The notes under the pieces were generated by a model, which was not told the DNA's origin, searched no databases, and was given only the letters and a program-made list of their open reading frames with translations. Both the position numbers and the translations under genes were made by a program. Of a stretch of 64,000 bases of DNA, positions 16,523 through 25,662 are shown piece by piece (position 1 is the first letter of the stretch; each line of letters begins with the position of its first letter). This DNA is from Pyxidicoccus xibeiensis (GTDB taxonomy: Bacteria; Myxococcota; Myxococcia; Myxococcales; Myxococcaceae). The DNA lies in the NCBI RefSeq assembly GCF_024198175.1, contig NZ_JAJVKV010000025.1, positions 1 through 64,000 of the forward strand, read 5' to 3'.

Positions 16523-17284
16523 ATGTCCCGCCTTGCCTCCGCGTCCTGCTCGCTCGTGCTCCTGCTGATGTCCGCCGGCTGTGCCCACACTCCGTCGGAG
16601 AAGGAGAAACGCAGCGCGGAGATCCACTACGACCTGGCCCTCCAGGCGCAGCAGCACGGCCACATGCAGGACGCGCTGCAGGAGCTGCAGAAGTCACTCG
16701 AGAACGACCCGGACTACCCGGAGGCCCACAATGCGATGGGCATCCTGCTGCACCTGGCCTTCCGCCGTCCGGACGAGGCCGTGAAGCACTACGAGCACGC
16801 CCTCAAGGTCCGTCCCACGTTCTCCGAGGCGCGCACCAACCTGGCCAACGTGCACCTGGACCAGGGCCGCTATGACGAGGCCATCAAGCTGTACGAGCTG
16901 GTCCTCAACGACATGCTCTACCCGACGCCCTACATCGCGCAGAGCAACCTGGGCTGGGCGCTGTACAAGAAGGGCGAGACGGAGCGCGCGCTGCAGAGCC
17001 TCAAGGCGTCCGTCACGACGAACCCCGGCTTCTGCCTGGGTTACCGCAACCTGGGAATCATCTACGACGAGACGGGCCGCCTGGACGACGCGTGCCGGCA
17101 GTTCACCCGTTTCCGGGAGAACTGCGCGAATGTGGCGGAGGCGTACATGCGCGAGGGCGTGTGCCAGGCGAAGCTGGGCCAGGTGGACGCGGCGAAGCAG
17201 GCCTTCGAGAGCTGCGAGGCCAAAGCGAAGCCTGCTGAACATGCCCTGAAGGATGACTGCCGGAGGTTGCTGGAAAAGCTCTAG
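16523..17284 (+). CDS. tgl: TPR lipoprotein, Tgl-like pilotin for the PilQ secretin
   Basis: A 253-residue outer-membrane lipoprotein. The lipobox MSAGC places the lipidated cysteine at C20. The mature part is a run of about six tetratricopeptide repeats (for example YPEAHNAMGILLHLAF and SEARTNLANVHLDQGRYDEAI). Size, lipobox and repeat pattern match Tgl of Myxococcus xanthus, which is needed to assemble the type IV pilus secretin PilQ for social motility and can be transferred between cells. The symbol rests on recognition of that family, not on an alignment. Other type IV pilus genes are not in the window. A RodZ-like gene follows by 23 bp. Confidence 0.8.
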   Translation: MSRLASASCSLVLLLMSAGCAHTPSEKEKRSAEIHYDLALQAQQHGHMQDALQELQKSLENDPDYPEAHNAMGILLHLAFRRPDEAVKHYEHALKVRPTFSEARTNLANVHLDQGRYDEAIKLYELVLNDMLYPTPYIAQSNLGWALYKKGETERALQSLKASVTTNPGFCLGYRNLGIIYDETGRLDDACRQFTRFRENCANVAEAYMREGVCQAKLGQVDAAKQAFESCEAKAKPAEHALKDDCRRLLEKL

Positions 17285-17307
17285 CCGGTTGGCTATCTGG
17301 ACGCACC

Positions 17308-17694
17308 GTGGACCACGTCGAATTCGGCAAATACCTCAGCCAGCAGAGAGAGCTCCGGGGGCTCTCGCGCGATGACGTCGCGCGGGAGACGAAGATTCCC
17401 CCCACCCTCGTCGCGGCGCTGGAGGCCGGGCAGGTGGAGCGGCTGCCCTCGCGCATCTTCGTGGTGAACTACATCAAGGCGTATGCGCAGGTCATCGGCA
17501 TGTCTCCCGAAGAGGCCGTGCTGCGCTACGAAGAGGTGGACAAGTCGGTGCCGGCGCCCTCGCCGGTGCAGCTCGAGCGGGAGCGGCGCAAGCGGGCCTA
17601 CGTGGGGTTGTCCGTGCTGCTGGTGGCCCTGCTGCTGGGCGTGTACCTGTTCCTCGTGCTGAGCGGGAAGCTTCCCTCGCCGCTCGCGGGTTGA
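17308..17694 (+). CDS. RodZ-like HTH membrane protein
   Basis: A 128-residue protein starting at GTG 17308. Residues about 5-70 form a helix-turn-helix of the RodZ/HTH_25 type (LSQQRELRGLSRDDVARET ... PPTLVAALEAGQ ... SRIFVVNYIKAYAQVIG). A basic RKR stretch and one transmembrane helix follow (about 96-118). It lacks the periplasmic C-terminal domain of full-length RodZ, so it is a short form. RodZ proteins bind MreB and help shape the cell; short relatives can do other things. It sits between tgl and recO, nine bases before recO. Confidence 0.82.
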   Translation: MDHVEFGKYLSQQRELRGLSRDDVARETKIPPTLVAALEAGQVERLPSRIFVVNYIKAYAQVIGMSPEEAVLRYEEVDKSVPAPSPVQLERERRKRAYVGLSVLLVALLLGVYLFLVLSGKLPSPLAG

Positions 17695-17703
17695 ATCCTC
17701 CTC

Positions 17704-18438
17704 ATGGAGCGTTACGACGACGACGCGCTCGTGCTCTCGACGATGGACTACGGCGAGTCCGACCGGCTCGTCACCCTGTTGACGCGCGAGCATGGGAAGC
17801 TGACGGCCTTCGCTGCTGGAGCCCGCAAGAGCAAGCGGCGCTTCGCCGGCGCGCTGGAGCCGTTCATGCGGCTGCGCGTGAGCATCGTCGAGACGCGGGG
17901 CTCCACCGTCCGGATGGACTCGGCGGACATCCTCGCGGGCTACTACGGCGCGCGCGAGGACCTGTCCCTCATTGCCCGGGCGCTGTACGCGGTGGAGCTG
18001 TGCCGGGAGCTGACGCGCGAGCACGAGCCGCACCCGGAGCTGTTCCTGCTGCTGACGGAGTACCTGGAGCGGCTGGACGCGAAGGAGGCCGGGCCCACGT
18101 CGCTGCTGGCCTTCGAGCTGTCGGCGCTGGCACACGCGGGGCTGATGCCGCGCTTCGACACGTGCTCGCTGTGTGGTGGGGCGCCGGGCGAGCGGCCCCG
18201 CTTCGACCAGGCCCACGGCGGCGCGGTGTGCGAGCCCTGCGGCGGCCGCGCACGTGAGTCGGTGGCGGTGCCGGTGGCGCTGCTGTCCGGCCTGCGCGCG
18301 CTGCAGGAGGGGCACCGCACGCCGCTGCCCGCAGACCTCCGTGCGCGGGCGCGGGGGCTGCTGAACGTCTTCATCTCGCACCACCTGGGCCGGCGCCTCA
18401 AGAGCGTGGACTTCATGGCCCAGGTCGGCCTGGACTGA
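17704..18438 (+). CDS. recO: DNA repair protein RecO
   Basis: A 244-residue recombination mediator that loads RecA on SSB-coated DNA with RecR. The N-terminal OB-fold begins MERYDDDALVLSTMDYGESDRLVTLLT, the classical RecO start. The zinc motif CSLCGG, about residue 158, is matched by CEPCGG about 20 residues later. The C-terminal FISHHLGRRLKSVDF is also typical. The length is normal. It is transcribed with the upstream HTH gene and probably with the downstream sugar kinase. Confidence 0.95.
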   Translation: MERYDDDALVLSTMDYGESDRLVTLLTREHGKLTAFAAGARKSKRRFAGALEPFMRLRVSIVETRGSTVRMDSADILAGYYGAREDLSLIARALYAVELCRELTREHEPHPELFLLLTEYLERLDAKEAGPTSLLAFELSALAHAGLMPRFDTCSLCGGAPGERPRFDQAHGGAVCEPCGGRARESVAVPVALLSGLRALQEGHRTPLPADLRARARGLLNVFISHHLGRRLKSVDFMAQVGLD

Positions 18439-18483
18439 CGGCGCACGCGGGCCCGTCGCGGCCGGCCCCATGGAAGGAGCGTC

Positions 18484-19485
18484 ATGACGGAGTCCCCGCT
18501 GGACGTGGTGTGCTTCGGCGAGACGCTGGTGGACTTCCTGCCGTCGGCGCCGGGGCAGCGCGTGCGTGACGTGCCCGCGTGGCATCCGTGCACGGGCGGC
18601 TCGCCCGCCAACGTCGCGGTGGGCGTGGCACGGCTGGGGCTGCGCTCGGCGATGGTGGGCGTGGTGGGCGCGGACGAGTTCGGCCACTTCCTGCGCGAGC
18701 GCCTGGCGGCGGAAGGGGTGGACGTGAGCCACCTGCGGCAGACCGCCGAGGCCCGCACCGGGCTGGTGTTCATCTCGCTGGATGCGCGCGGCGAGCGGAC
18801 GTTCACCTTCTTCCGGACGCGCTCGGCGGAGTTCCTCCTGGGCGAGGCCGACGTGGACCCGGGCTTCCTGCTGCGGGCGAAGGTGGTGCACTGCGGCTCC
18901 AACTCGCTGCACCGGCAGGAGGCGCGCGACGCCACCGTGCGGATGCTGGAGCTGGCGCGCGGCGCGGACCGCATCGTGAGCTGTGACCCCAACCTGCGCC
19001 TGCACGCGTGGGAGGACCCGAGCGCGCTGAAGGGGCTGCTGGCGCGCATGCTGCCGCTGTGCACCGTGGTGAAGCTCTCCGAGGAGGAGCTGGGCTACGT
19101 CACGGAGACGCAGGTGCCGGAGGAAGCGCTGGCGCGGCTCTCCGCCATGGGCGTGCTCCTGCCGGTGGTGACGCTGGGCGAGCGGGGTGCGGTGCTGCTG
19201 TGGAAGGGCGAGCGCGTCCACGTGCCCGCGCCACGCGTGCCGGTGGTGGACACCACCGGCGCGGGAGACGGCTTCGTGGCCGGCATGCTGCACGGGCTGG
19301 CGCGGTGGTACGGCGGCGCTCGGGCCCTGTCGGAGAACGCCACGCGGGAGGAGCTCGCGGCCCTGGCCACCTTCGCGTGCGAGGTGGGCGCCCGGGTGGT
19401 GGGGCGGCTCGGCGCGGTGGAGGGACTGCCGCGCGTGGAGGAACTGGCCGCGGTGCTTCCCCAGCGGCCGCCCACGTCCCGGTGA
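18484..19485 (+). CDS. PfkB-family carbohydrate kinase (fructokinase-like)
   Basis: A 333-residue ribokinase-fold sugar kinase. The N-terminal motif FGETLVDFLP and GGSPANVAVGVARLG match the PfkB family signature 1. Signature 2, DTTGAGDGFVAGML, at about 257-270, holds the catalytic base Asp. CDPNLRLHAWED and KLSEEEL are typical of bacterial fructokinases, so fructose is the likeliest substrate, although 2-keto-3-deoxygluconate or ribose cannot be excluded. GGAAGGAG precedes the ATG. No sugar transporter is adjacent. Confidence 0.9.
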   Translation: MTESPLDVVCFGETLVDFLPSAPGQRVRDVPAWHPCTGGSPANVAVGVARLGLRSAMVGVVGADEFGHFLRERLAAEGVDVSHLRQTAEARTGLVFISLDARGERTFTFFRTRSAEFLLGEADVDPGFLLRAKVVHCGSNSLHRQEARDATVRMLELARGADRIVSCDPNLRLHAWEDPSALKGLLARMLPLCTVVKLSEEELGYVTETQVPEEALARLSAMGVLLPVVTLGERGAVLLWKGERVHVPAPRVPVVDTTGAGDGFVAGMLHGLARWYGGARALSENATREELAALATFACEVGARVVGRLGAVEGLPRVEELAAVLPQRPPTSR

Positions 19486-19696
19486 GGGAGGCGGGCGGCT
19501 CCGAGTCGCGGGACTACTCGGGGGTGACGCGCGCGAGGACGCTGTCTGCGTGGCAGTATCGGAGGCCCACCATGTCCTGACGGCATCGCCTCCTCGGCGG
19601 GGTGTTGGGTGCGCTCCCGGAGGGTGGGCAGGGTGCCGACCGGCTGGACGGGGAGGGGGCTCGTACCCGGGGGGCGCGGAGTGGAAGGATGGGCCC

Positions 19697-21565
19697 ATGG
19701 CCGCCGCCCAGCCCGCCCCAAGCCCCACTCCCCAGGATGCGGCCCCGACGCCCGCCTCCCTGTCGCTGCTGAGCATCCCCGGCGACACGCCCGAGGACGC
19801 GGATAGCTACTGGCTGCGCGAGGTGTACCAGGGCGACCGGCTCCCCCAGTTCACCGTGCGCGCCGTGCTGATGGGCAGCGTCATCGGCGCCATCACCTGC
19901 GCCACCAACCTCTACGCCGGGCTGAAGACGTCCATGGCCTTCCCCGTCGCCATCACCGCCGCGCTGCTGGCGCACGCGACGCACGGGGCCCTGCGCCGCG
20001 TCGCTCCCGGTGTCTCGGGCACGCCGCTGTCTCCCCTGGAGACGTGCAGCGCGCAGGCCGTGGCCTCCTCCGCCGGTTATGCCACGGGAGGCGCCCTCGT
20101 CTCCGTGCAGGGCGCGTGGCTGCTCACCACCGGGAGCCACCCTCCGGGTTGGGCGCTGCTGGCGTGGACCTTCCTGCTGTCAGCGCTCGGCGTCTTCTTC
20201 GCCGTGCCCTTGAAGCGCCGGCTCGTGGACCACGAGCAGCTTCCCTTTGCCACCGGCACCGCCGCCGCCGCCACCATTCGCGCGCTGCACGCCACCGGCA
20301 GCGAGGCCCGGCCGCGCCTGCGCATGCTCGGCCTGGGCGGGCTCGTGGCAGGACTCGTCACCGCCACCCGCGAGGGACTCGGGCGCCTTCCGTACGCCTT
20401 TCCCTTTCCCGGGGCGCTCGGCGGCATGCCCCTGGAGCGCCTGGGCTTCGCGCTGGAGACGAGCCTGCTTCCCGTGGGCGCGGGCGCGCTGCTCGGGCTC
20501 CGCCTCACCGCCTCTTGGTTGCTGGGCGCGGTGCTCATCCACGGCCTCGTCGCGCCGCGCGTGTTCGCCGCCGGGCTCGTCCCCGCCGAGGGAAGCTACG
20601 TGGACTTCCTCGGGTGGAGCCTCTGGCCCGGGGCCGCCGCGCTCACCACCGCCTCGCTGCTGCACTTCGCGCTGCAGGGCCGCGTGCTGGGCCGCGCGCT
20701 GCGGGGGCTCGTCTCACGCCGCGCTTCACCGCCCCACCCGGTGGACGCATTGCAGGTGCCGCGGCGCTGGCTGCTCGCGGGACTGGCCGTGCTGACTCCG
20801 GCCACCCTCGCCGTTGCGCACGTGGGCTTCGGCGTGTCCGTGCCTCACGCCGCGCTCGCGGTGGCGCTCTCCTTCGTCCTCTGCCTCATCGCCTGCCGCG
20901 TCACCGGTGAGACGGATGCCAACCCCGTGGGGGCGCTCGGGCAGGTGACGCAGGTCTCCTTCGGCGTGCTGCTGCCTCGCAACGTCACGGCCAACATCGC
21001 CACCTCCGGCATCACCGTCAACGCGGCCTCCTCCGCCGCGGACCTCCTCAGTGACCTGAAGACGGGACACCTGCTCGGCGCCAACCCGCGGCGACTGTTC
21101 CTCGCGCAGCTGTTCGGCTCCGCGGTGGGGGCCGCCGCCGTGGTGCCGCTCTTCTATCTCCTCGTGCCGGACAGCTCCGCCCTGGGCGGGGAGCGCTTCC
21201 CCGCGCCCGCCGCCGCCATCACCGCCGGCATGGCGAAGGTGCTGTCCGCGGGGCTCTCCACCCTGGAGCCCGCCACCCGTGCCGCCGTGGGATGGGCTGC
21301 CCTGGTCGCCGCCGTGCTCACGCTGGCGGAGCGCCTGCTGCCGGAGCGGGCCCGCCGGTGGGTACCGTCCCCTCTGGGCCTGGGCCTGGCCTGCCTGCTG
21401 CCCGCGTCCACTGCGCTCGGACTCTTCCTCGGTGCGCTGGGCGCGGCGGTGGCGAGGCGCCTGCGGCCGGACTCGGAGGGCCGGGTGGTGACGCTGGCCG
21501 CCGGCCTCATCGCCGGGGAGGGCCTGGTGGGGGTGGCCATCGTCCTGGGGCAGGCGCTCTGGTAA
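19697..21565 (+). CDS. OPT-family oligopeptide/metal transporter
   Basis: A 622-residue polytopic membrane protein with roughly 14-16 hydrophobic helices. The frame is open far upstream, overlapping pfkB, but the ATG at 19697 with GGAAGG is the natural start. The first membrane region carries GSVIGAITCATNLYAGLKTS, characteristic of the OPT family, and the middle carries TGETDANPVGALGQVTQ, another family hallmark. Substrates in the family include oligopeptides and metal-chelator complexes and cannot be told from sequence. A 211-bp gap separates it from pfkB. The kinase gene at 21581 starts 15 bp after its stop, so the two are probably co-transcribed. Confidence 0.9.
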   Translation: MAAAQPAPSPTPQDAAPTPASLSLLSIPGDTPEDADSYWLREVYQGDRLPQFTVRAVLMGSVIGAITCATNLYAGLKTSMAFPVAITAALLAHATHGALRRVAPGVSGTPLSPLETCSAQAVASSAGYATGGALVSVQGAWLLTTGSHPPGWALLAWTFLLSALGVFFAVPLKRRLVDHEQLPFATGTAAAATIRALHATGSEARPRLRMLGLGGLVAGLVTATREGLGRLPYAFPFPGALGGMPLERLGFALETSLLPVGAGALLGLRLTASWLLGAVLIHGLVAPRVFAAGLVPAEGSYVDFLGWSLWPGAAALTTASLLHFALQGRVLGRALRGLVSRRASPPHPVDALQVPRRWLLAGLAVLTPATLAVAHVGFGVSVPHAALAVALSFVLCLIACRVTGETDANPVGALGQVTQVSFGVLLPRNVTANIATSGITVNAASSAADLLSDLKTGHLLGANPRRLFLAQLFGSAVGAAAVVPLFYLLVPDSSALGGERFPAPAAAITAGMAKVLSAGLSTLEPATRAAVGWAALVAAVLTLAERLLPERARRWVPSPLGLGLACLLPASTALGLFLGALGAAVARRLRPDSEGRVVTLAAGLIAGEGLVGVAIVLGQALW

Positions 21566-21580
21566 CGTCGGTGTCCTCCC

Positions 21581-24500
21581 ATGCGCTGTCCGGTCTGCCA
21601 CCGCCGCCTCGCCACCGGCGCGGCGTGTCCCGTGCATACCCAGCGGCCCCAGCCTGGCCCCGACGTCGAGCCGCCAGTGCTCCCGGAGGTGCCCGGGTGG
21701 AGCCGTGCGGCCCTGCTCGGCACGGGGGGCTTCTCCCATGTCTTCACCGCGTACCGCGAGGAGGATGGGCGCGAGGCGGCTCTCAAGGTGGGGCTCGGTG
21801 CCCACCACGAGCGCTTCGCCCGCGAGGCCGCCGCGCTGCGGCGCGTGGGCCCGCCCACCACGCCTGAGCTGCTCCAGCATGGCATCGCCCGAGGCCACCC
21901 CTTCCTCGTGCTGGAGCGCCTGCATGGGCAGACCCTCGCCGCGTGGATGGCCTCGCTCCCGGGCACCGGGGCCGCTTCCGTGCCTCGCGTGCGCGAGCTG
22001 CTCAGCGGCCTGTGCGCCTCCGTGGAGCGCGTCCACGCCGCGGGCCTGGCCCATCGCGACCTCAAGCCGGAGAACGTCTTCTTGCGCGAGGGCGGCGCGC
22101 TCAGCCTGCTCGACCTCGGCCTCGCGCGCTTTCTGGGGGAGTCCGGTGATGGGCCGGCGCCGGCGGCTCCGGGCTTCACCCCCGTGGGACAGCGGCTGGG
22201 CACGACGCTCTACATGGCACCTGAGCAGTGCCTCGATGCGAGCGAGGCAGGGACGGCCGCGGACATCTACGCGCTCGGCATCCTCCTCTTCGAGCTGCTC
22301 ACCGGCGCACCGCCCTTCACCGGGGGCTCGGAGGAGATCCGCCACGCGCATGTGAGTCTCCGTCCCCCGCGGGTGTCGGAGCGCGCGAGCCTGCCGGCGG
22401 CGCTCGACGACGTGTTGCTGCGGTGCCTGGCCAAGTCGCCCACGGAGCGCTTCGCGCGGGCCGCCGACGTGCTCACGGCGTTCGATGCTGCGTGCCTTCA
22501 GGAGGCGCCATCGCCGAGGCACGCCGCCGTGGCCTCGGTGGTCGTGTCGTCGGGCCCAGGTGTCAGGCCCGTGGCCCTGCTCGGTGTCCGCGCGGCGCTG
22601 CCGGTGGACGCGCTGCTGGCGGCCATCGAGCCTCACGGCGGCACGCTCGCGCGCGTCCGCGCGGAGGGCTACATCGTTGCCTTCTCAGAGTCGCTCTCCG
22701 CCGAGGCGAACCTGCGGGCGGCCGCGCACGTTGCACGGCGACTCATGGAAGAGGGGACCCCCGCCACCGCCCCATCCGCCGAGCAGGGCCTTCGCTCGGG
22801 GACACCCGTTGCACGCAGGGGCATGGAGGAGCGAAGCGCGGCCACCATCCTCCATGTCACCGAGCTGTACGTGTATCCCGGTGTCACCACCACGCGTGTC
22901 GCGGGCGCCGCACTCGAGTCGCCGGAGAGCTGGTGGCCTGGAGACCTCTCGCCGGGCGAGGCCCGCGTCACCGCCGAGGCCGCCGCGCGCCTGGGCGCGG
23001 GAGCCATCGAGCCCGCTGCCGAAGGCGCACGCCTGCGGCTCCACGACGGAGGCAGCTCCACGTCCTCGTCCGAGCCCCCTCCGCTGTCGGGCCGCGAGGA
23101 GGTGCTGGAGACGCTGCGCGCGGAGGCGGCCCGGTGCCTCGGCGAGGGCATTCCCGGCCTGTGCGTCCTCACCGGCGAGGTGGGGCACGGCAAGTCCCGC
23201 CTCCTGGAGGCGCTGGCCCTCCAACTGGAGCTGGAGGGGCGGGCCCACGTCGTGCGCCTGCGCGCGCCTGCTCCTGATGCCGTCTCCCACGAGTCCCTCC
23301 TGGACGCGCTGAAGGCCGCCGCCACGGGCATTCCGTCCCCCGCGCCTCCAGGCCGGGAGGGCCCGGCTCCGGTACCACTCCCCCTCGCCGATGCGCGTCA
23401 CGCCGCCGCGCGTGTCGTGGCGGAGGGGCTGCGCCTGCGTGCCCGCGCGCTGCCCCTGGTGCTGCTGGTGGATGACGGGCACCTCGCGGACCCCACGAGC
23501 CTGGACGCGCTGGAGGTGGCCACACTGGCTGGAGCGCGGGCGCCGCTCTGGGTGTGCCTCGCCGCGCGCCCCGCGCTGCTGGGCCTGCGTCCCCACCTGG
23601 GCGAGCGCAGCGCCCGCGTCACCCGCCATGCGCTGCCTCCGCTACCCCCCGAGGCGACGCGCTCGCTCCTCCTGCGCCTGCTTCGTCCCGCCGAGCACAT
23701 CCCCGAGCCGGTGCTCGCGCGCCTGGAGCAGCTCGCCCAGGGCGTGCCCCTGTCGCTGGTGGAGCTGGCCGGCGCACTCCGGGCCGCGGGCGCGCTTCGC
23801 GCTGCTCCGGGCGGCGGCTGGTACATCGCGCCGGACGCGCTGCTGGACGTGTCCGTCACGCCCCTCTTCGAGCGCCTCGCCACGCGCGCCCTCGCCGGAC
23901 TGCCCGAGGCGCACCGGGTCCTGGCACAGCTGTGCGCGGTGCTCGGCACGGAGGTGGACGTGGCCCGGGTGGATGCGGCGCTGCGGCACCTGGACTCCAG
24001 CGAGGCGTCGGAGCGCGTGGCCTCGCTGGACGCGGGGGCCGGGCTCCAGCGCCTGGCGCGCTCGGGGCTGCTGCGGCCGGCAGGCCCCGGCCACTTCAGC
24101 TTCCGACACCCGCTGCTGCGTGAGGCGCTGGAGGCCCAGCTTCCACCGCCCACGCGCCGCGCCCTGCACGCCGCCGCGCTCCGGGCCACCCCCCTCGAAG
24201 GTCGGGCGGAGCGCCGCCGGCGCGCGCACCACGCCGCGGCCTGTGGCGCCCATGCGGAGGCCACCGCCACCTTCCTCGCGCTCGCCGAGGACGCCCGCCG
24301 CGCCCACCTCTCCGTGGAAGCCGAGCAGCACTACACGCGCGCGCTCTCGCTGCTGCCCGAGAGCGATGACGCACGTCGGGCGCTCGCGCTGGCGGGACGG
24401 GGGCGGGTGCGGCACCGCCTCCAGCGCTTCCGCGAGGGCCTGGCGGACCTGTCCGCCGCGCGCGCGCTGGCCGAGGCGCGGGGCGACGTGGCCCTGACGG

Positions 24501-25498
24501 TGGACCTGCTCCTGGAAGAGGCCACCGCGCGCGACTGGATGGAGGACACGGAGGGCTCGGAGGAGCGCACGCGCGAGGCGCTGGAGCGCATCGAGCACCT
24601 GGACGACCCGCGCCTGTCCCTGCGCTGCACCCTGGCCCGAGGGCGGCTGCACGTGCGCCAGGGCGAGTGGGCGGCCGCGGCCCGCGTCCTCGCGTCAGCG
24701 GTGGAGGGCGGGGAGCGGGCAAGAGACCATGAGACGCGCGTGGTGGCCGGGGCCCTGCTGGGCTCGGCGCTGACGTTCCTCGACCGGACGGAGGAGGCCG
24801 CCTCGTGCTTCGACGAGGCCATGAGCCTGTGCGAGCAGGCCGGCGACGCGCTCCACCTGGCCGCCACCCTCATCAACCGCGTGCTGCTGTGGCTGCGGCT
24901 GGGAGACGTGGCGCGCATGGAAGACGACCTGCGCCGCGCCATGGCCCTGGGCCGCGAGCTGGGTCATGCCCAGGTGGAGCGCTGGTCCAGCTTCAACCTC
25001 GCGGAGGTGCTCTACATGCAGGGCCGCCTGGAAGAGGCCCTGCCGCTGGCCCGCCGCGTCCACGAGCTGGGCCTCCGCTTCTTCCGCGAGCACCCGGTGC
25101 CCGTGGATGCCCTGCTCCTCGCCCGCATCGGCGCGGCGCTGGGGGACCTGGCCGAGGCCGGCCGGCAGCTCCGGTGGATTGAGTCCCACTGTCCGCCGGA
25201 GTCGCTGCCCCCCACCGCCGTCATGCGGCGGCTGGTGGAGCTTCAGGTGCGCGACGCCGAGGCGGACGGCGCGGCCTGGGACTCGCAAGCGTGGGACGCA
25301 TTGGCGGAGGAGGCGGACCCGTACGCCTCGCCCGACGAGAAGGCGGAGCTCTTCCTCCAGGCCGCCCGGGGCGCCCTCCACGCCGCGCGCACGGACGCAG
25401 CCCGGGCCTGGTTGGCACGGGCCGAGCTGGCCGTGGAAGGGGCTCCCTTGTGGCGCCCGCGCCTGGAGGCCCTCAGGGCCGCCCTGTGCGCCGTGTAG
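21581..25498 (+). CDS. Large Ser/Thr kinase with AAA-type ATPase and TPR region
   Basis: A 1305-residue multidomain signalling protein. A small zinc-ribbon-like start (C3, C6, C16, H19) is followed by a PknB-type kinase (about 42-305): G-loop GTGGFSHVF at 47, K69, HRDLKPEN at 158-165, DLG in place of DFG at 178-180, and APE near 214. Residues about 320-495 resemble a class III cyclase fold without clear catalytic residues. A STAND/AAA-like ATPase has Walker A GEVGHGKS at 532-539 and Walker B LPLVLLVDD at 624-632. The remaining 450 residues are alpha-helical TPR-like repeats. This layout (kinase-ATPase-TPR) is known in myxobacteria and chloroflexi. No membrane helix is visible. It follows the OPT gene. 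Confidence 0.9.
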   Translation: MRCPVCHRRLATGAACPVHTQRPQPGPDVEPPVLPEVPGWSRAALLGTGGFSHVFTAYREEDGREAALKVGLGAHHERFAREAAALRRVGPPTTPELLQHGIARGHPFLVLERLHGQTLAAWMASLPGTGAASVPRVRELLSGLCASVERVHAAGLAHRDLKPENVFLREGGALSLLDLGLARFLGESGDGPAPAAPGFTPVGQRLGTTLYMAPEQCLDASEAGTAADIYALGILLFELLTGAPPFTGGSEEIRHAHVSLRPPRVSERASLPAALDDVLLRCLAKSPTERFARAADVLTAFDAACLQEAPSPRHAAVASVVVSSGPGVRPVALLGVRAALPVDALLAAIEPHGGTLARVRAEGYIVAFSESLSAEANLRAAAHVARRLMEEGTPATAPSAEQGLRSGTPVARRGMEERSAATILHVTELYVYPGVTTTRVAGAALESPESWWPGDLSPGEARVTAEAAARLGAGAIEPAAEGARLRLHDGGSSTSSSEPPPLSGREEVLETLRAEAARCLGEGIPGLCVLTGEVGHGKSRLLEALALQLELEGRAHVVRLRAPAPDAVSHESLLDALKAAATGIPSPAPPGREGPAPVPLPLADARHAAARVVAEGLRLRARALPLVLLVDDGHLADPTSLDALEVATLAGARAPLWVCLAARPALLGLRPHLGERSARVTRHALPPLPPEATRSLLLRLLRPAEHIPEPVLARLEQLAQGVPLSLVELAGALRAAGALRAAPGGGWYIAPDALLDVSVTPLFERLATRALAGLPEAHRVLAQLCAVLGTEVDVARVDAALRHLDSSEASERVASLDAGAGLQRLARSGLLRPAGPGHFSFRHPLLREALEAQLPPPTRRALHAAALRATPLEGRAERRRRAHHAAACGAHAEATATFLALAEDARRAHLSVEAEQHYTRALSLLPESDDARRALALAGRGRVRHRLQRFREGLADLSAARALAEARGDVALTVDLLLEEATARDWMEDTEGSEERTREALERIEHLDDPRLSLRCTLARGRLHVRQGEWAAAARVLASAVEGGERARDHETRVVAGALLGSALTFLDRTEEAASCFDEAMSLCEQAGDALHLAATLINRVLLWLRLGDVARMEDDLRRAMALGRELGHAQVERWSSFNLAEVLYMQGRLEEALPLARRVHELGLRFFREHPVPVDALLLARIGAALGDLAEAGRQLRWIESHCPPESLPPTAVMRRLVELQVRDAEADGAAWDSQAWDALAEEADPYASPDEKAELFLQAARGALHAARTDAARAWLARAELAVEGAPLWRPRLEALRAALCAV

Positions 25499-25505
25499 CG
25501 CGCGA

Positions 25506-25531
25506 GGTCACAACGCGGCGAATCTGTGACC
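25506..25531. repeat. Inverted repeat downstream of the kinase gene
   Basis: GGTCACA (25506-25512) and TGTGACC (25525-25531) are perfect complements separated by 12 bases and followed by TTTC. It lies 8 bp past the kinase stop and 132 bp before the next start. It could be a weak terminator or a regulator-binding site. Confidence 0.45.
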
Positions 25532-25662
25532 TTTCACGCTACAAGGCCCGAGGGCTGAAGACGGCTATCCTCGCGAGGCCGGGTTTTCCGGGGGCTGGCT
25601 CGGCACGTGCTTTCCCGCCGCGCATCCCCGCCATCCCTGCGTCCCTGTTGGAGGAAAGCTCC

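Noticed and set aside
19187..19696. An N-terminal extension of the OPT transporter overlapping pfkB
   Set aside because: The extension is Arg/Ala-rich and unlike OPT proteins. The ATG at 19697 has a good ribosome-binding site.
17293..19788. A long - strand open frame opposite the HTH gene, recO and the sugar kinase
   Set aside because: The + strand holds well-defined families with ribosome-binding sites; the antisense product is low-complexity.
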